A stretch of 64,000 nucleotides of DNA, from NCBI GenBank assembly GCA_018806915.1, contig JAGKQI010000086.1, positions 62,001-126,000 on the forward strand, written 5' to 3'. Both the position numbers and the translations under genes were made by a program. Below, one piece after another: positions 21,651-31,919 of this stretch (positions within the stretch are counted from its first letter, which is position 1; every line of letters starts with the position of its first letter). A model generated the notes under the pieces. It was given only the letters and a program-made list of their open reading frames with translations. It did not search any database and was not told the origin of the DNA. This DNA comes from Phytophthora colocasiae. Lineage: Eukaryota; Oomycota; Peronosporomycetes; Peronosporales; Peronosporaceae.

Positions 21651-23131
21651 TTGTTCCAAACGGATAAAGCGAATTCTACGGTCGCTACAGAGAAGAAGAA
21701 CATTAAGTTGATTCGCCAATATGTGCAGAATTTAGCAGTGAGAACGTTGCAGACATCGATTCGTGCTTTCTTTCGCTTTCATAGATGGAAGAAGGTGCTG
21801 AAAGCTTTTCACGTGGATGTTTATTGGTCGGCAGCAGTTGAGGTTCTAACCATTTGGCGCATGTTTACTGCTAAAAAGCACAATCTATTCCTTATGCATG
21901 ATCAAGCAAAAGCCAAAGCAGCAAATGTGATAAGCCGATTTTTCAGTAAAGCAATTGAACCAAAATGTCGGAGAAAACTGGTGTTCACTGAGGATACTGA
22001 TGCTGTATTCTCAGCTCGAAAACAAAAAGTCTTGGAAGCGTTGTTTACGAATTTTGGACGATCTGTTCTTCGTGAAGCACTTCCGAGGTGGAAAGAGAAA
22101 ATCTATGAAATCAGAATTTGGACACTTGAGAAAACAGTGGTAGGAATATTCGGATTCTGCCTTTGACCCATTTTCACTCTGTTTAATATTTTGTGCAGAC
22201 AAGTGCATTCAGAAAATTTATCGAGGCTTCCGTGTTCGAGCTTACTTAAAGCGAATCAAAATACGAAACTCGCTTACTGATCGCGTTGGAACACTTGTAG
22301 ACCAGTTCATTGTATCGGGAGATTTTCTTATTCTTAAGACGTTGTCTGCAGCTCAAGGAAAAGAAGTTAGCGATATATGGAACTGGTTTGATCGACACTT
22401 CAGAAACGAGCACCACTGATGACCAACACGTGGACACATCCGAAAGAGAATTACGTGAGGCACGGAGAGGGGATAAAGTCAAAATCTCAACGAAGAAACC
22501 GGTATCCAAAACACGGTCGAATGTGTTTATCTCGGAAAAGCTGTTGGATAGTATTCCAGGTGGAATGAACGCACCAATTTCTCGGTTGCTTCTGGTCGCA
22601 GCATTAAGATATTACGATCCAGGGAGTAGAAGTGAAAAGGGGACGTTTGTACCTTGTGAAGGTCGAAACTCGCATTTTTTCCAGAGTTACTTGTGTATGG
22701 AATTTCCGCTTTTAAAGATAAGGAGCAAACAACAAGCGATGGCATATCTTACTGGGAAATCGGTGCTACACGGCGTATGATATTCTGTACAACGTCAGGG
22801 GAATTGAGAATTGATGTCATGGAACATCCCAGGACCTTTAGCAGCAAGTATTTACAGTGTAATCCAGGAGATCCACGTCTAAAGCACTCAAGAGGAAAGT
22901 GGTGACTGACCCGTACCGGTTGTACAATCTTGATGTGTTCGAGTACGAACTGGACAACCCTATGGTGTTGTATGGTGCGATCCCCGTTCTAGTTGCCCCG
23001 AATAAGGAGAAAACACTGTCGGAATGCTCACATCAGCAAACCAAGGAAGTTCGTATCAGTGCTGGATTTGAACAGTTCCTCAAAACTCGAGCGTCAAACG
23101 CTGCAGGACGTCTTGCTGGAGAAGGTGGATG
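21651..23131 (+). pseudogene. IQ-motif host gene fragment captured inside the hAT element
   Basis: The first open part (21651-22140) is basic and helical (RTLQTSIRAFFRFHRWKKV). After a likely intron from GTAGGAAT near 22139 to an acceptor near 22200-22206, the frame gives an IQ calmodulin-binding motif (IQKIYRGFRVRAYLKRI). Further open segments follow at 22310-22780, 22693-22905 and 22899-23131 in changing frames, including [16 protein letters not shown] do not recognise the C-terminal part. No start codon fits the first segment, and several frame changes suggest decay, although some may be introns. It lies wholly inside the hAT boundaries, so it was probably picked up from a host gene together with an intron. 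Confidence 0.5.
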
Positions 23132-23291
23132 AATAATGTCTGCATTTTTTGGCTACACCGAACGCTTTCGAGGCTCCCCTTCGTGGCTATCGCGATGATG
23201 TTCCTATTGGCGTTGCTCCGAGAGACAATGGAAACGAACCGTTTGAAATCCGCTGAATCTCACATGAATCAGCTCCAATATAAGCTGGGCT

Positions 23292-25411
23292 CTAGACATT
23301 TATGCCTTGCTCACTTCGTTCGTCAGTGTAGCTACGGTTAAACTTCCGAAACGACTTCAGTTCACAGATTGCTTGGACTGCATCATCTCCCAAACGTGCA
23401 CGACGGCTGCTAAGAGCGATACCTGCTGCGGAAAACGCAATTTCGCTTGGAACTGATGTGGCTGTGATTGCCAGAAAGTCGTGAGCCATGAGTTTGATCC
23501 GCGGATAGCCGTCACCCGTGACACGGAACCAAGTGCACACATCTTTACTTTCCGTCATCTCGCTCATTCCTTCAGCAGCTAACCATCGATCCAGTTCTTG
23601 GGCGAATGAGTCATCATGATTCTGGGACCCACAGTGGTTTGCATCCGCATCGATATCGCAATCTTGGCCAGCGTTGTCAGTGGCAATTCCAGTACCAGTT
23701 CCGTCCTGATTAGTGCTGCGCGCGAGGAGGCCTCGAAGAGCCTTGCCTTTCTTCTTCCTCGCTGACGGAGGCCCACGGTTTGGCTGTTGCTGAGTCTGGA
23801 ATTTCTCGCGATAGTACAAATTAAACTCGTCATGAGCTTCTCGCTTGACGTGGTCAACGTTGTCTACCAAGACATCGAGATGCTGCTTGGCCCTAGGGTC
23901 TAATATTGTGGCGATTCTTGCTTCTCGCGTGTTGACCTTCGGTGCGTATTCATCCAGCTTCGACTTCACTGTCATAGCAAAGTTCAATGTCTGATCGTCT
24001 TGTGACTTCTCTATGGTTTCCGTAGCGTGAAATCGAATGACATGGAAAGCCAGCAAAAGAATCCCAAATGTTGGATATGTCGACGCTGATAGCATATCGG
24101 TGGCTTCCTTAATCGGTTCAAGAAAGTCGTAAAGCGCTTCAACAGCTCCCCACCACTCCTCGGTAATCTCTTTAGCAAGACGGTCTATTGGGCTGATACT
24201 GAAACCCGTATATCCAGGAAGTTTTTCGCGAATTCGACGAAGTAACTCGGTCAAGGGCAACTTCAACATAATTAGGCTTCCCAGCATTATCCATGTGCTG
24301 TTCCACCTCGTCACTACATCCATCTTCAGAGTGATATACTTGTGCACTAAGTCAGCACATACACGTTCCAAAGCTTCGGTCAACTTTGTTGACTCCGTGA
24401 TTTTCTTGACGAGGTCTCGAAAATGGCCAACAGCAGTGTCGACTAAAGGACACTTATCGAGCCCTTCCTTCACAGCAAGTTGAAGCACGTGCGCAGTGCA
24501 TCTTAGCTGGACAACGGTTGGAGTTGGCGCTCGTAAGGTTCCAGGTACACTCTCTCCATAATTTGCTGCTCGCAAAGACTGTTGACCTCGCGCTGCAAAC
24601 GGTCGTTCAGGTGAAGTATCATTGCCGTATTGTTTGTAGCATTGTCCGCTGTAACCGTCCAAATAGATGAAAGAAGCGAGAAGTCCATGTCCTTTACAGC
24701 ACTTACGAAGTGTTCAGCGAGTCGTTTGCCTGTATGTGGATACATCACTCGAGTAAAAGCTATAATTACAGAACGCATCCTCCAACTTCTATCAATAAAA
24801 TGCATAGTGATCACCATATAACCCCGTTTCGAAGGTGATGTCCACAAATCTGTCGTAAAGCTAACTCGGCGACCATCAACTTCCTGACGGATTTCCACGC
24901 GAACAGCCTCTTTTTCAGCTTTCCACTGAAGAATAACTTTTTTTCGAATCGTTTGCTGACAGGGAACATTATAGTCAGGACGTAGAGACTTACAAAACTC
25001 CACAAATGCATCTTGATCGACAACGGCGAACGGCTGGGAGTTGGAGATAATCCACCCAACAAGTTTCTCGTCAGACTGCTTGGTGGCTTCGGGTGTCATG
25101 GCTTCAACACGGGCTCTCGTCTGCCGGGAAAATGTGCTAGAGACTTCAATGTCAATGCCGTAGATGTCAGCATGATGTTTGGCTAGGTGACCTTTAAAGT
25201 TCGACGTTGAACGAGAACGCCAAACCTGAGTAACCCCATCCCTAGAACAGACCATGCACTGTAATTCACCAGTGCTTAGCTCGTGAATAAAGTTAAAAAC
25301 AGGTGACTCGTTCTTTCGCGTGCGTCTTCGGTAAGAGGACCCGAAGGAGGAAACAGTGGAGGCTGTGTCTGTGTCCCTTCCTACGGACACGTAGTCGGTT
25401 TCCGTGTTCAT
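23292..25411 (-). pseudogene. hAT transposase (second family), one frameshift
   Basis: The N-terminal half (ATG 25409-25411, to about 24520) has a BED-like finger (LQCMVCSRDG, then H-x4-H near HLAKHH) and the start of the RNase-H core (FTTDLWTSP, TADNATNNT). The C-terminal half, in another frame, resumes with VQLRCTAHVLQLAVKEGL, then RWNSTW, and ends with the hAT dimerisation region (SVPSEIAFSAAGIALSSRRARL). A single frameshift near 24515-24540 joins them. The family differs from the other three hAT genes in the window and resembles RICESLEEPER-type transposases. Confidence 0.8.
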
Positions 25412-25758
25412 TGCCACTGACACTAGCGCTTAGCTCTCAGCGTGCCGCGACTACGCCAGTTCCAGGGGACTGAGTTACGGACCGTAACTTACGGTTCTGT
25501 TGTCTGATCTTAGTGATATTCATCTCTTGAAAATTATAAACTGCATCACATCAAACAGAGTCAGCAAATTTTACAGAGTTATTTCGTGATTTGATTCGCT
25601 CAAATTCTGTCCAATTACGCTTTAGTTTAACCGGATTGAACCGGTTCTAATTCGGTTTGGATTCGGATATTTTCAAGACCGGTTCTAACCGGTTGATATT
25701 CGAATTGTATTCGGTTCAAACCGGTTATCCTCATCCATTTACATTCTCTAGCAGCGTT

Positions 25759-26115
25759 CACGTTGGAGCGAGATCACCTGGACAAATTGCGCGATCGAGC
25801 AGCAGACGCACGCCTACGATCAAGGACATTCGCGGTCACCGATCTGGTAAGCAAGAGAAGATTTTCGCGAGAACCAAGCGACTATTTGACTGTGCTACCG
25901 CCAAGATCAAGAACTGTGCGAACGAGCTACACTAGACCTATCTGGTAAGCAAGGGAAGATTTTCGCGAGAACCAAGCGACTATTTGACTGTGCTACCGCC
26001 AAGATCAAGAACTGTGCGAACGAGCTTCACTACTGTTCCAGACTCCGCAATCTAGTGACGTGAACGCTGCATGCAACATCCTCAAAACTCGGGTTACAGC
26101 GAGCCCACGACAAAG
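25759..26115 (+). pseudogene. TnpB/Fanzor-like OrfB relic, RuvC-III side
   Basis: Reading across the hAT insertion the frame continues GARSPGQIARSSSRR.., then KIKNCANELHY, a pattern seen before RuvC-II in TnpB-like proteins. Near 26052-26090 another frame gives SSDVNAACNILKTR, very close to the D-R-D-x-N-A-A-x-N-I motif that forms the third RuvC motif. The part expected between them (RuvC-II Glu and the zinc ribbon) is missing. A 98-bp duplication and at least two frame changes lie inside. It is clearly inactive; the family assignment rests on two separated motifs in the right order. Confidence 0.5.
25842..26031 (+). repeat. Tandem duplication of a 98-bp unit
   Basis: The unit starting ATCTGGTAAGCAAG at 25842 recurs at 25940 with only a few differences over about 90 bp. 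The period (98) is not a multiple of three, so the duplication breaks the reading frame of the TnpB-like relic. Confidence 0.85.
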
Positions 26116-26432
26116 ATTAGCTAGAAATAGTTAGACTTTGTTAGATCAACTGTAACGGACCGTATCAGAAGAAGTATCCATTCAAATGCTTGCTTCCGAC
26201 GCGAAAGTATTGTCAGTTGGTCTAGTTGTCGTCGGGAACTACATGCCCCAAGGAAATGTCAGATTTCAGCCGAATGGAGTCGGTCAGTAGCACTGCAAAG
26301 TCTCGTCTCGCTGGTCAACGCACGGTCACTTGGGACGGGAACTTAGGCGTCTCTCTCAGTCTGACCACGACTGCTGCTCGCTGCACTCAATCAGTCTGTA
26401 TTTTGCTGTCTAGCCCACAATTCAAAACCTTC

Positions 26433-28046
26433 ATGACACGACGAGCTAGTGACGCTGCGGCAGGTTTCAGTCCGACGACGTGGACGACCAACGTCCTTCC
26501 TCCGGTCGAGCTCTCGACCGAACAGCGCGACAAATACCGAGTGCTAGCAACGCAACTCCTTTCCAATACACTACGGGACTATGATATCTACTCGGCCGAT
26601 CCAAGACAGCGACGGATGAGTCGAAGGCGCTGGAAACCGGTTAAGACTAGGGACCACATCACAGTGTACAAAGAGCGATATCCGTCACCGAGTTCATTGG
26701 CGTCCAGTCCGCCGAGAACCAGTCGCACCAGCGTAGCAGATCGGGTATCAATGGCATTCCGCGGCAATGAGTGGACGGAACCCAAGCTGCTCGTGGGCAC
26801 AGGCTGGATTGAAGGCACTCTGGACGACGTCATGTACGGCGTCGCCTCTCCTGACGCTCAGCATATGCTACTGAAAGCTACAGTAGTTAAGAACGCATTG
26901 ATCAACGGGGCAGTGCTGGCTTGTATCGACGCTCCATGCGCCGCCGATCCGTTCCGGTTCCTCGGTATCAAATGGTTCGTGAAAGGACCCCCAACAGCTC
27001 TTCAGGGGATTGTCAGACCTCGAGACTTGGTGTTCATCGAAGCAACCGGAATCACAACCCGACCGAACGGCGAACGCATCGGCTACCAGCTCCTTCACTC
27101 GGTGGACCCGCCGCAGTATCGCGACATGACGCCACGTTCAGGGATGGAAGTGACGCGCGGCCGGATCTCGAGCTGCTCCATCTTTCGAGAGATGCCAGCC
27201 GGACTAGGAAGTAGGCACTCGAAGGTAGACGTGTACGTCAAAGGATACGTTGAAGCGCACGGGAAGCTGCTGGACTCGGTAGCTCTCACCGCCGCTTCCA
27301 CGGGTTTTATGAGCTCCTGGAACAGCGTCGAGTGCGCAAACCTCAAGAAGCTCATGTGGTGCTTCCGTCAGCAACCTGACTATGAACGTAGTCGTCGTAG
27401 CCGACGCTCTCATGCCAGCAGCAGTCTCAGTTGCTCCAGCAGGAGTCATCTCGGTAACAACAGTGTTGTGACCCCCCGTGGCCGTCGTCAACCACCCGAA
27501 TCTCGTGACAACTCAAACCGATGCGGGACGTGTTCGAAGCGTCTGAGCAAACTCAGTGGGGCCATTTCCTGTGCGTTGTGCTACCAGACCTCTTGCTCCC
27601 GTTGCCGCGTTTCGCGGACTCTGAAAGAGGTGAATAAAGAGCTGTGGTTGCGCCAAGACGACGTGATCATCTGCAAGCGCTGTGTGTTTCGTGTGGATCA
27701 CCTGGCCGCCGTTGATGTCGCACGAGCAGAAGTAGACGCGAACTGGTACGCGATGGAAAACGCGCCGTACCGACCGCACGGCTGCGCCGAGAGCTTCGCC
27801 AACACGGGAGTGACCACGGACACAGGTGCGAGCGTCATGACGCTGCCAACGGAGGAAGAATACTCACTCTCTGTGCTGTCTCCGACTACAGACGTGCCGT
27901 TCGATTCCTTCCGCGGCGTTGAACCAGCTAAGGTGCCTGAAATTCCAGAGGACGAAGCACTGGATACGCGTGTGGTGCTGTCCGACCGGGAGCGGCGCGA
28001 ACAGATCTGGTCGCAAATGGTCGAACTGCGAATGGTGGCAAACTAA
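26433..28046 (+). CDS. Long-type START-like/finger protein, copy 5
   Basis: 537 residues from the ATG at 26433; an in-frame ATG at 26256 would add 59 residues of low-complexity, Ser/Thr-rich sequence. The chosen start fits the N-terminus of the split paralogue at 16537 (FPPLNLS against LPPVELS). The START-like domain spans about residues 100-310 (DVMYGVASPD, DPFRFLGIKWF, GERIGYQLLHS). The finger follows after a Ser/Arg-rich linker (CGTC, CALC-x4-CSRC, CKRC). The tail ends with a charged helix (REQIWSQMVELR). Longer than copies 1-3 because of the linker and tail. Frame intact, so this is the likely functional member of the long subtype. Confidence 0.75.
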   Translation: MTRRASDAAAGFSPTTWTTNVLPPVELSTEQRDKYRVLATQLLSNTLRDYDIYSADPRQRRMSRRRWKPVKTRDHITVYKERYPSPSSLASSPPRTSRTSVADRVSMAFRGNEWTEPKLLVGTGWIEGTLDDVMYGVASPDAQHMLLKATVVKNALINGAVLACIDAPCAADPFRFLGIKWFVKGPPTALQGIVRPRDLVFIEATGITTRPNGERIGYQLLHSVDPPQYRDMTPRSGMEVTRGRISSCSIFREMPAGLGSRHSKVDVYVKGYVEAHGKLLDSVALTAASTGFMSSWNSVECANLKKLMWCFRQQPDYERSRRSRRSHASSSLSCSSRSHLGNNSVVTPRGRRQPPESRDNSNRCGTCSKRLSKLSGAISCALCYQTSCSRCRVSRTLKEVNKELWLRQDDVIICKRCVFRVDHLAAVDVARAEVDANWYAMENAPYRPHGCAESFANTGVTTDTGASVMTLPTEEEYSLSVLSPTTDVPFDSFRGVEPAKVPEIPEDEALDTRVVLSDRERREQIWSQMVELRMVAN

Positions 28047-29154
28047 CACTGGAGACGACTGAGTCGCTTAACGCACGGACGCCCCAGTCGTAGGCGTGCT
28101 TTGTTGTTCTAACTGCTTTAATAATTTTGATTGATCAGTTTGACTAGCTCTGACATCGAAATGGACGGATATCCGACGGCCGATCCGCGCGGGGAGAAAG
28201 CAGGTTGATCCCATACACTTTCCTGCGTCATGCGCCAACGGGGGCTTGACTGCCGTTGCTTATGATTGTGCTGTGAAATTAATACTGGGCCCTTTTCTCA
28301 TATCCCAACCTAAGTATCCAGCCGTGACAACCAGTAATTACAACTCATTCCACTAAATACTGAAAAAATTATTAGTAGCTGTCGCATAATAGTACTGTCA
28401 AATGTAATATTAATATCATGCTCGTGGTGGTTAACCCTTGTGAATATCAGCCGAATAGCAGCGACTCCAACATCCCCCCCCCACACACACACCTCGCTAT
28501 GTACATGTAGTTTAGTGATGCTCTACATATGCTTGTTTAGGGCAGTTTCCCTCGGTATATATGGTACTGTAGACGGTTGGAACGTCTCTAAGGAAATTGA
28601 AGTTGATTAACTACTTGGCTTGACTATTGAATTCTGAAGGTTTGATTGTTGTTTGAATGGGATATTGATTTTCAATCATTTCTTATGATCTGGGACTCGA
28701 ACGCCTGCCAAGTGCGTAGCTTTGTGGTGCGTTGACCAGTGGGCCACCAGGAGAACGTCTCTAACTTGCGTGCGATATTATTATGTCATATGGTGCAATC
28801 AAATTAGGATTAGCACTCGGAGTTCTCTAAAAATCAAATTCAGCAGGTATTAATAATCAAATAATGAAACCCTTACGATATTTAAATGAAATCCATGTCA
28901 ATTTTAAAAGGTATAGGTTTATGTAGTGCCAACTGGCTAACTGCATCAATGATGTGAGTCAACATCATTGATGTCGTTAGCAGGATGGTGCTGTTACGCC
29001 AGTGTACAGTCTGTACTACAGACTGTTTGTGGTCATAACGCAACGGGCTGTTGTGCAGCAGCTCCCTCTAACCGAGGAGAGATTGCAGCGAATAGTAGAC
29101 TCACTTTGCAATTTGCCGGCAACCCACGACAAGAACAACCTTCCAAGACAAGCT
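28047..29154. other. Gene-free spacer with a SINE-like segment
   Basis: About 1.1 kb, AT-rich in part, with a C-run and a CA-run near 28474-28492. Apart from the tRNA-like segment at 28690-28750 (listed separately) I see no gene. Confidence 0.35.
28691..28746 (-). repeat. tRNA-like SINE head (A and B boxes)
   Basis: On the minus strand an A box (TGGCCCACTGGTC, 28734-28746) is followed about 30 bp later by a B box (GTTCGAGTCCCA, 28691-28702). The spacing fits an RNA polymerase III promoter. No full acceptor stem can be paired, so this is more likely the head of a tRNA-derived SINE than a working tRNA gene. Confidence 0.45.
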
Positions 29155-29400
29155 ATGAAGTTCTCCGTTGCGCCCGTACTCGCCTCTCTCTTGATCGCCG
29201 GATCCTCCGCCCAGAATTTGGGCTTTAGCTGCTCCCGTGTTCCCTACATTACATGTGATGACGGTGGCCGTGGTCCCCAGGTCTGTGCAAGCAACGGTGT
29301 CACCTATGCTAATACCTGCGACTTTAACAAGGCCAACTGCGACAACAAGGGCATGCGAGTGCTCCACAACGGAATGTGCAGAAGAGATGGAACGCGCTAG
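29155..29400 (+). CDS. Secreted Kazal-type serine protease inhibitor
   Basis: 81 residues. A signal peptide of about 19 residues (MKFSVAPVLASLLIAGSSA) precedes a single Kazal domain with six cysteines spaced C-x7-C-x9-C-x10-C-x6-C-x12-C. The x10 interval holds the family hallmark NGVTYANTC. Oomycetes secrete such inhibitors (EPI type), some of which block host apoplastic subtilases. The reactive-site residue P1 lies shortly after the second Cys and is acidic (CDD), as in several oomycete EPI domains. The upstream in-frame sequence from 29002 lacks an ATG near a signal peptide, so 29155 is the start. Target protease unknown. Confidence 0.85.
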   Translation: MKFSVAPVLASLLIAGSSAQNLGFSCSRVPYITCDDGGRGPQVCASNGVTYANTCDFNKANCDNKGMRVLHNGMCRRDGTR

Positions 29401-29729
29401 ACGCACACAAAGTGCTATTCTCCAGACTTGACTTGTCCGGGTAAAAGGGTCTGTCGCGGCCTTCCTCCTCGTGCTTTAGTCGATTTCAATGCCGTGCGTT
29501 TAACCTTGAGCAAAAATAATACTACTACTGTAGTACTAGTTGTAATTGGCTGTGTTTCCATGACACCTCGGTAGGTCTTCAGAGCGGAATTAAACCGTAG
29601 TAGGATGCTGTACCTCTGCGGATACTATTTGGTAGTATTACGAAGTTAGTAGTGGGCAGTCACAATACTATTGTCACAGCACATGTAGGTGTTGAAAACT
29701 TCTGACACTTGTTATCTCCTTGCTGCCCT
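29401..29729. other. Intergenic spacer
   Basis: 329 bp between the 3' end of the Kazal gene and the 3' end of the minus-strand START-like gene (convergent). No feature seen. Confidence 0.3.
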
Positions 29730-31016
29730 TCAATTGAGCAAGTCTGTCATGACACTGTCGGAGCGTGCTCGAGGCGAGTCCAGATAGCACAAACTCTCCA
29801 CTGACGCCGTGCAGAAGCTGTTTTCCAGAGAGAAATTGCGAGCCAAAGTGTCGAGAGTTTGAGGAGTGAGGGGGTTAAACACCTCGGGGTGTTGTGGACG
29901 TAGCATCTCCTGTCTCTGGATCTCCTTAGCGTCAAGCTGCTTGACGAACTGCCAACACTGCGGACACATCCGCGCCGAGGATTTCCGTGCTCGGAATTGC
30001 GGACTGATCTCGTACAGGTCCTTCTTGACGCTGCAGTTGGAGCATAACGGCGCCTTGCAGAGATCACAGACCTTGCGTACAGCTCGAGACTTCCAGACCT
30101 TGGCTACACTCTTGTCACACGTGGCGCAGCGCTTGTTCATTTTGGCATGGAACGCCTTGGAGTTGTCACTGTGCACGCGGTTTTTCATGCACCAGCGCAG
30201 CTTCTTGGCGTAGGCGAAGTCGGGCACCGTCCAGACCTGCTCGATGCATTTGGCAGCGTGGGCCATGGCCAACGGTCCCAGGATGCTGCCCATGTCGGCC
30301 TCCATACTGTAGCTCTTGATAAACAGATCGACCGTTCCATTGGGTCGTTCACGATAGATAGAGCCAATGACGATGCGTGTGCGACGCAGACCGTCGACCG
30401 GGGGGAAGGCTGGGTGATCGATGGAGTGGTGCACTTCGTAGCCGATGAACTCGCCTGTGTCTTGACGTCTCATCGTTCCAGTACCTCCTACAAACATGAC
30501 TTCTCTCGGAGCTACAAGTTTTCCAGAGACTCCTCTAGGCGGTCGAACTTCAAGCCACTTGAGTGCTAAGAACCGGAACGGGTCATCCTCGGTCGGACCC
30601 ATCAGGCGCTGCAGTATGGCTCCGTTGCCGATATTCTTGTCTACCACGACAGATTTCAGCGCCATATCGTTGTTGTTCCCCATGAAGACGCCGTACATGA
30701 GCTCACTGAGCGGACACTGCACAAAGCCCATGCCCAGCACGACGTCCTTTGACGGACGCGACGTGGTGCTGCGACCGCCGTCCGCCGCCACGTACGCGGC
30801 CTCGGGCGCGTCATCGCAGCGCGTGTACGTGGTGAAGTGGTCTTTGTGGTGGATTTTCTTCCATAGCCGAGGGTCCTGCTTGTCATGCGGGCGTGGGTCG
30901 ACGTCGTGCTCGTCCAAGTCCCGCAGCGTCCGGTCCAGCAGCTGCATGGCCATCTCCTGGAACTTCAATTGGTCTTCTTCGGACAGCGCCGCGGCCTGGC
31001 GCGGTGGCTGCACCAT
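29730..31016 (-). CDS. START-like/finger protein, copy 6
   Basis: 428 residues, ATG at 31014-31016, and the only START copy on the minus strand. The N-terminal helix (MQLLDRTLRDLDEHD) is followed by the START-like domain (SELMYGVFMG, DPFRFLALKWLEV, EFIGYEVHHS, LFIKSYSME), the finger (CATC, CDLC-x4-CSNC, CPQC) and a tail of about 80 residues. It is the most diverged of the family here; START blocks are kept but spacing differs. Intact frame. Divergent to copy 7 at 31920. Confidence 0.75.
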   Translation of the reverse strand: MVQPPRQAAALSEEDQLKFQEMAMQLLDRTLRDLDEHDVDPRPHDKQDPRLWKKIHHKDHFTTYTRCDDAPEAAYVAADGGRSTTSRPSKDVVLGMGFVQCPLSELMYGVFMGNNNDMALKSVVVDKNIGNGAILQRLMGPTEDDPFRFLALKWLEVRPPRGVSGKLVAPREVMFVGGTGTMRRQDTGEFIGYEVHHSIDHPAFPPVDGLRRTRIVIGSIYRERPNGTVDLFIKSYSMEADMGSILGPLAMAHAAKCIEQVWTVPDFAYAKKLRWCMKNRVHSDNSKAFHAKMNKRCATCDKSVAKVWKSRAVRKVCDLCKAPLCSNCSVKKDLYEISPQFRARKSSARMCPQCWQFVKQLDAKEIQRQEMLRPQHPEVFNPLTPQTLDTLARNFSLENSFCTASVESLCYLDSPRARSDSVMTDLLN

Positions 31017-31919
31017 GAGGTGGAAGTGGTGGGCTTAGGGCGGAGAATTCGGGTCTGAGCGCTGCAGCGGCGAGGAAGCAGGCGACGGTGACGGCATGGG
31101 CGACCGGCATGCGCATGTACTACGTCGAACGGTGTGCAAGGATGGACTATAATATTTATCAGGGTGATAATACAGAGGGTATTGATATCTATGAACAGAT
31201 AATTAGTCTCTCCCTGTATATATATATGTGTGATGCTTGCATTGGATAACGAAGGTTTAGAAGTATAAACGGTATTGTAAATGATGACCCTAGATCTGGC
31301 GCATCCGTTGAGGGATGTCCAGGACTGTGTAGGCTCTATTGCAGCGCAACAGCTTCACCTGATGCCTTCAGGGCACGAGTAATATATCGGTAGACTACCG
31401 GTGGCAGTAGTCTACTGAGTAGAGGTCTAGACACTGCGACGATCAGGAGGACGTACTGAATCAGTGTACAGCCAAGTTTAAGTGTTGTCATCATGATCGG
31501 ACTTGTCAACAGTGACGAAGCGGCCACTGAACAACATCCGGGCAAGCGTTAACGTATGCTGCCACCCAAACACCGGCAGCTTCTTGTGTGAAACACCGAC
31601 TGGCCGATGATGCGGAGGGAGCTTGACTCTCCAAGTGAACAAGTTGCGGCGGAACTCGGTGACCGCTGTGACTCGAACGAGGACATCTGCACGCACCGAA
31701 CGCGCGATTTGCTTGGTCCCTCGCAAACGAGACTCGAAAATGAAGGCATAGCGCAGCAATCAGGTCGAGAGTCCGTGAACGTAGCGCCTTCTTCACCCTA
31801 CAGGTATTCATACACCTTCGAGGTTGCACAGGATGACGGCGGAAACGAGCGCGACACGCGTGTGGCGTAAGGTCCTTGTGGCCTCACAATTCAATCGACC
31901 AGCCTTAGAGGAGGCAGTG
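31017..31919. promoter_or_regulatory. Divergent region between START copies 6 and 7
   Basis: About 900 bp between two head-to-head START-like genes. Overlapping short frames on both strands (31478-31829) show no motif. It must contain both promoters, but no defined element is visible. Confidence 0.3.

Larger units (their letters stand above)
21009..25750 (-). mobile_element. Large hAT element carrying an extra gene, with 8-bp TSD
   Basis: Ends TAGAGAATGTAAA and TTTACATTCTCTA are inverted repeats. The octamer GCAGCGTT flanks both ends (21001-21008 and 25751-25758). Both subterminal regions are packed with AACCGGTT-type palindromes (about 21019-21120 and 25628-25728), probable transposase-binding sites. 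The element is 4742 bp and holds a minus-strand transposase (23292-25411) and a plus-strand intron-containing IQ-motif gene (about 21651-23131) that is foreign to hAT biology. Confidence 0.85.
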
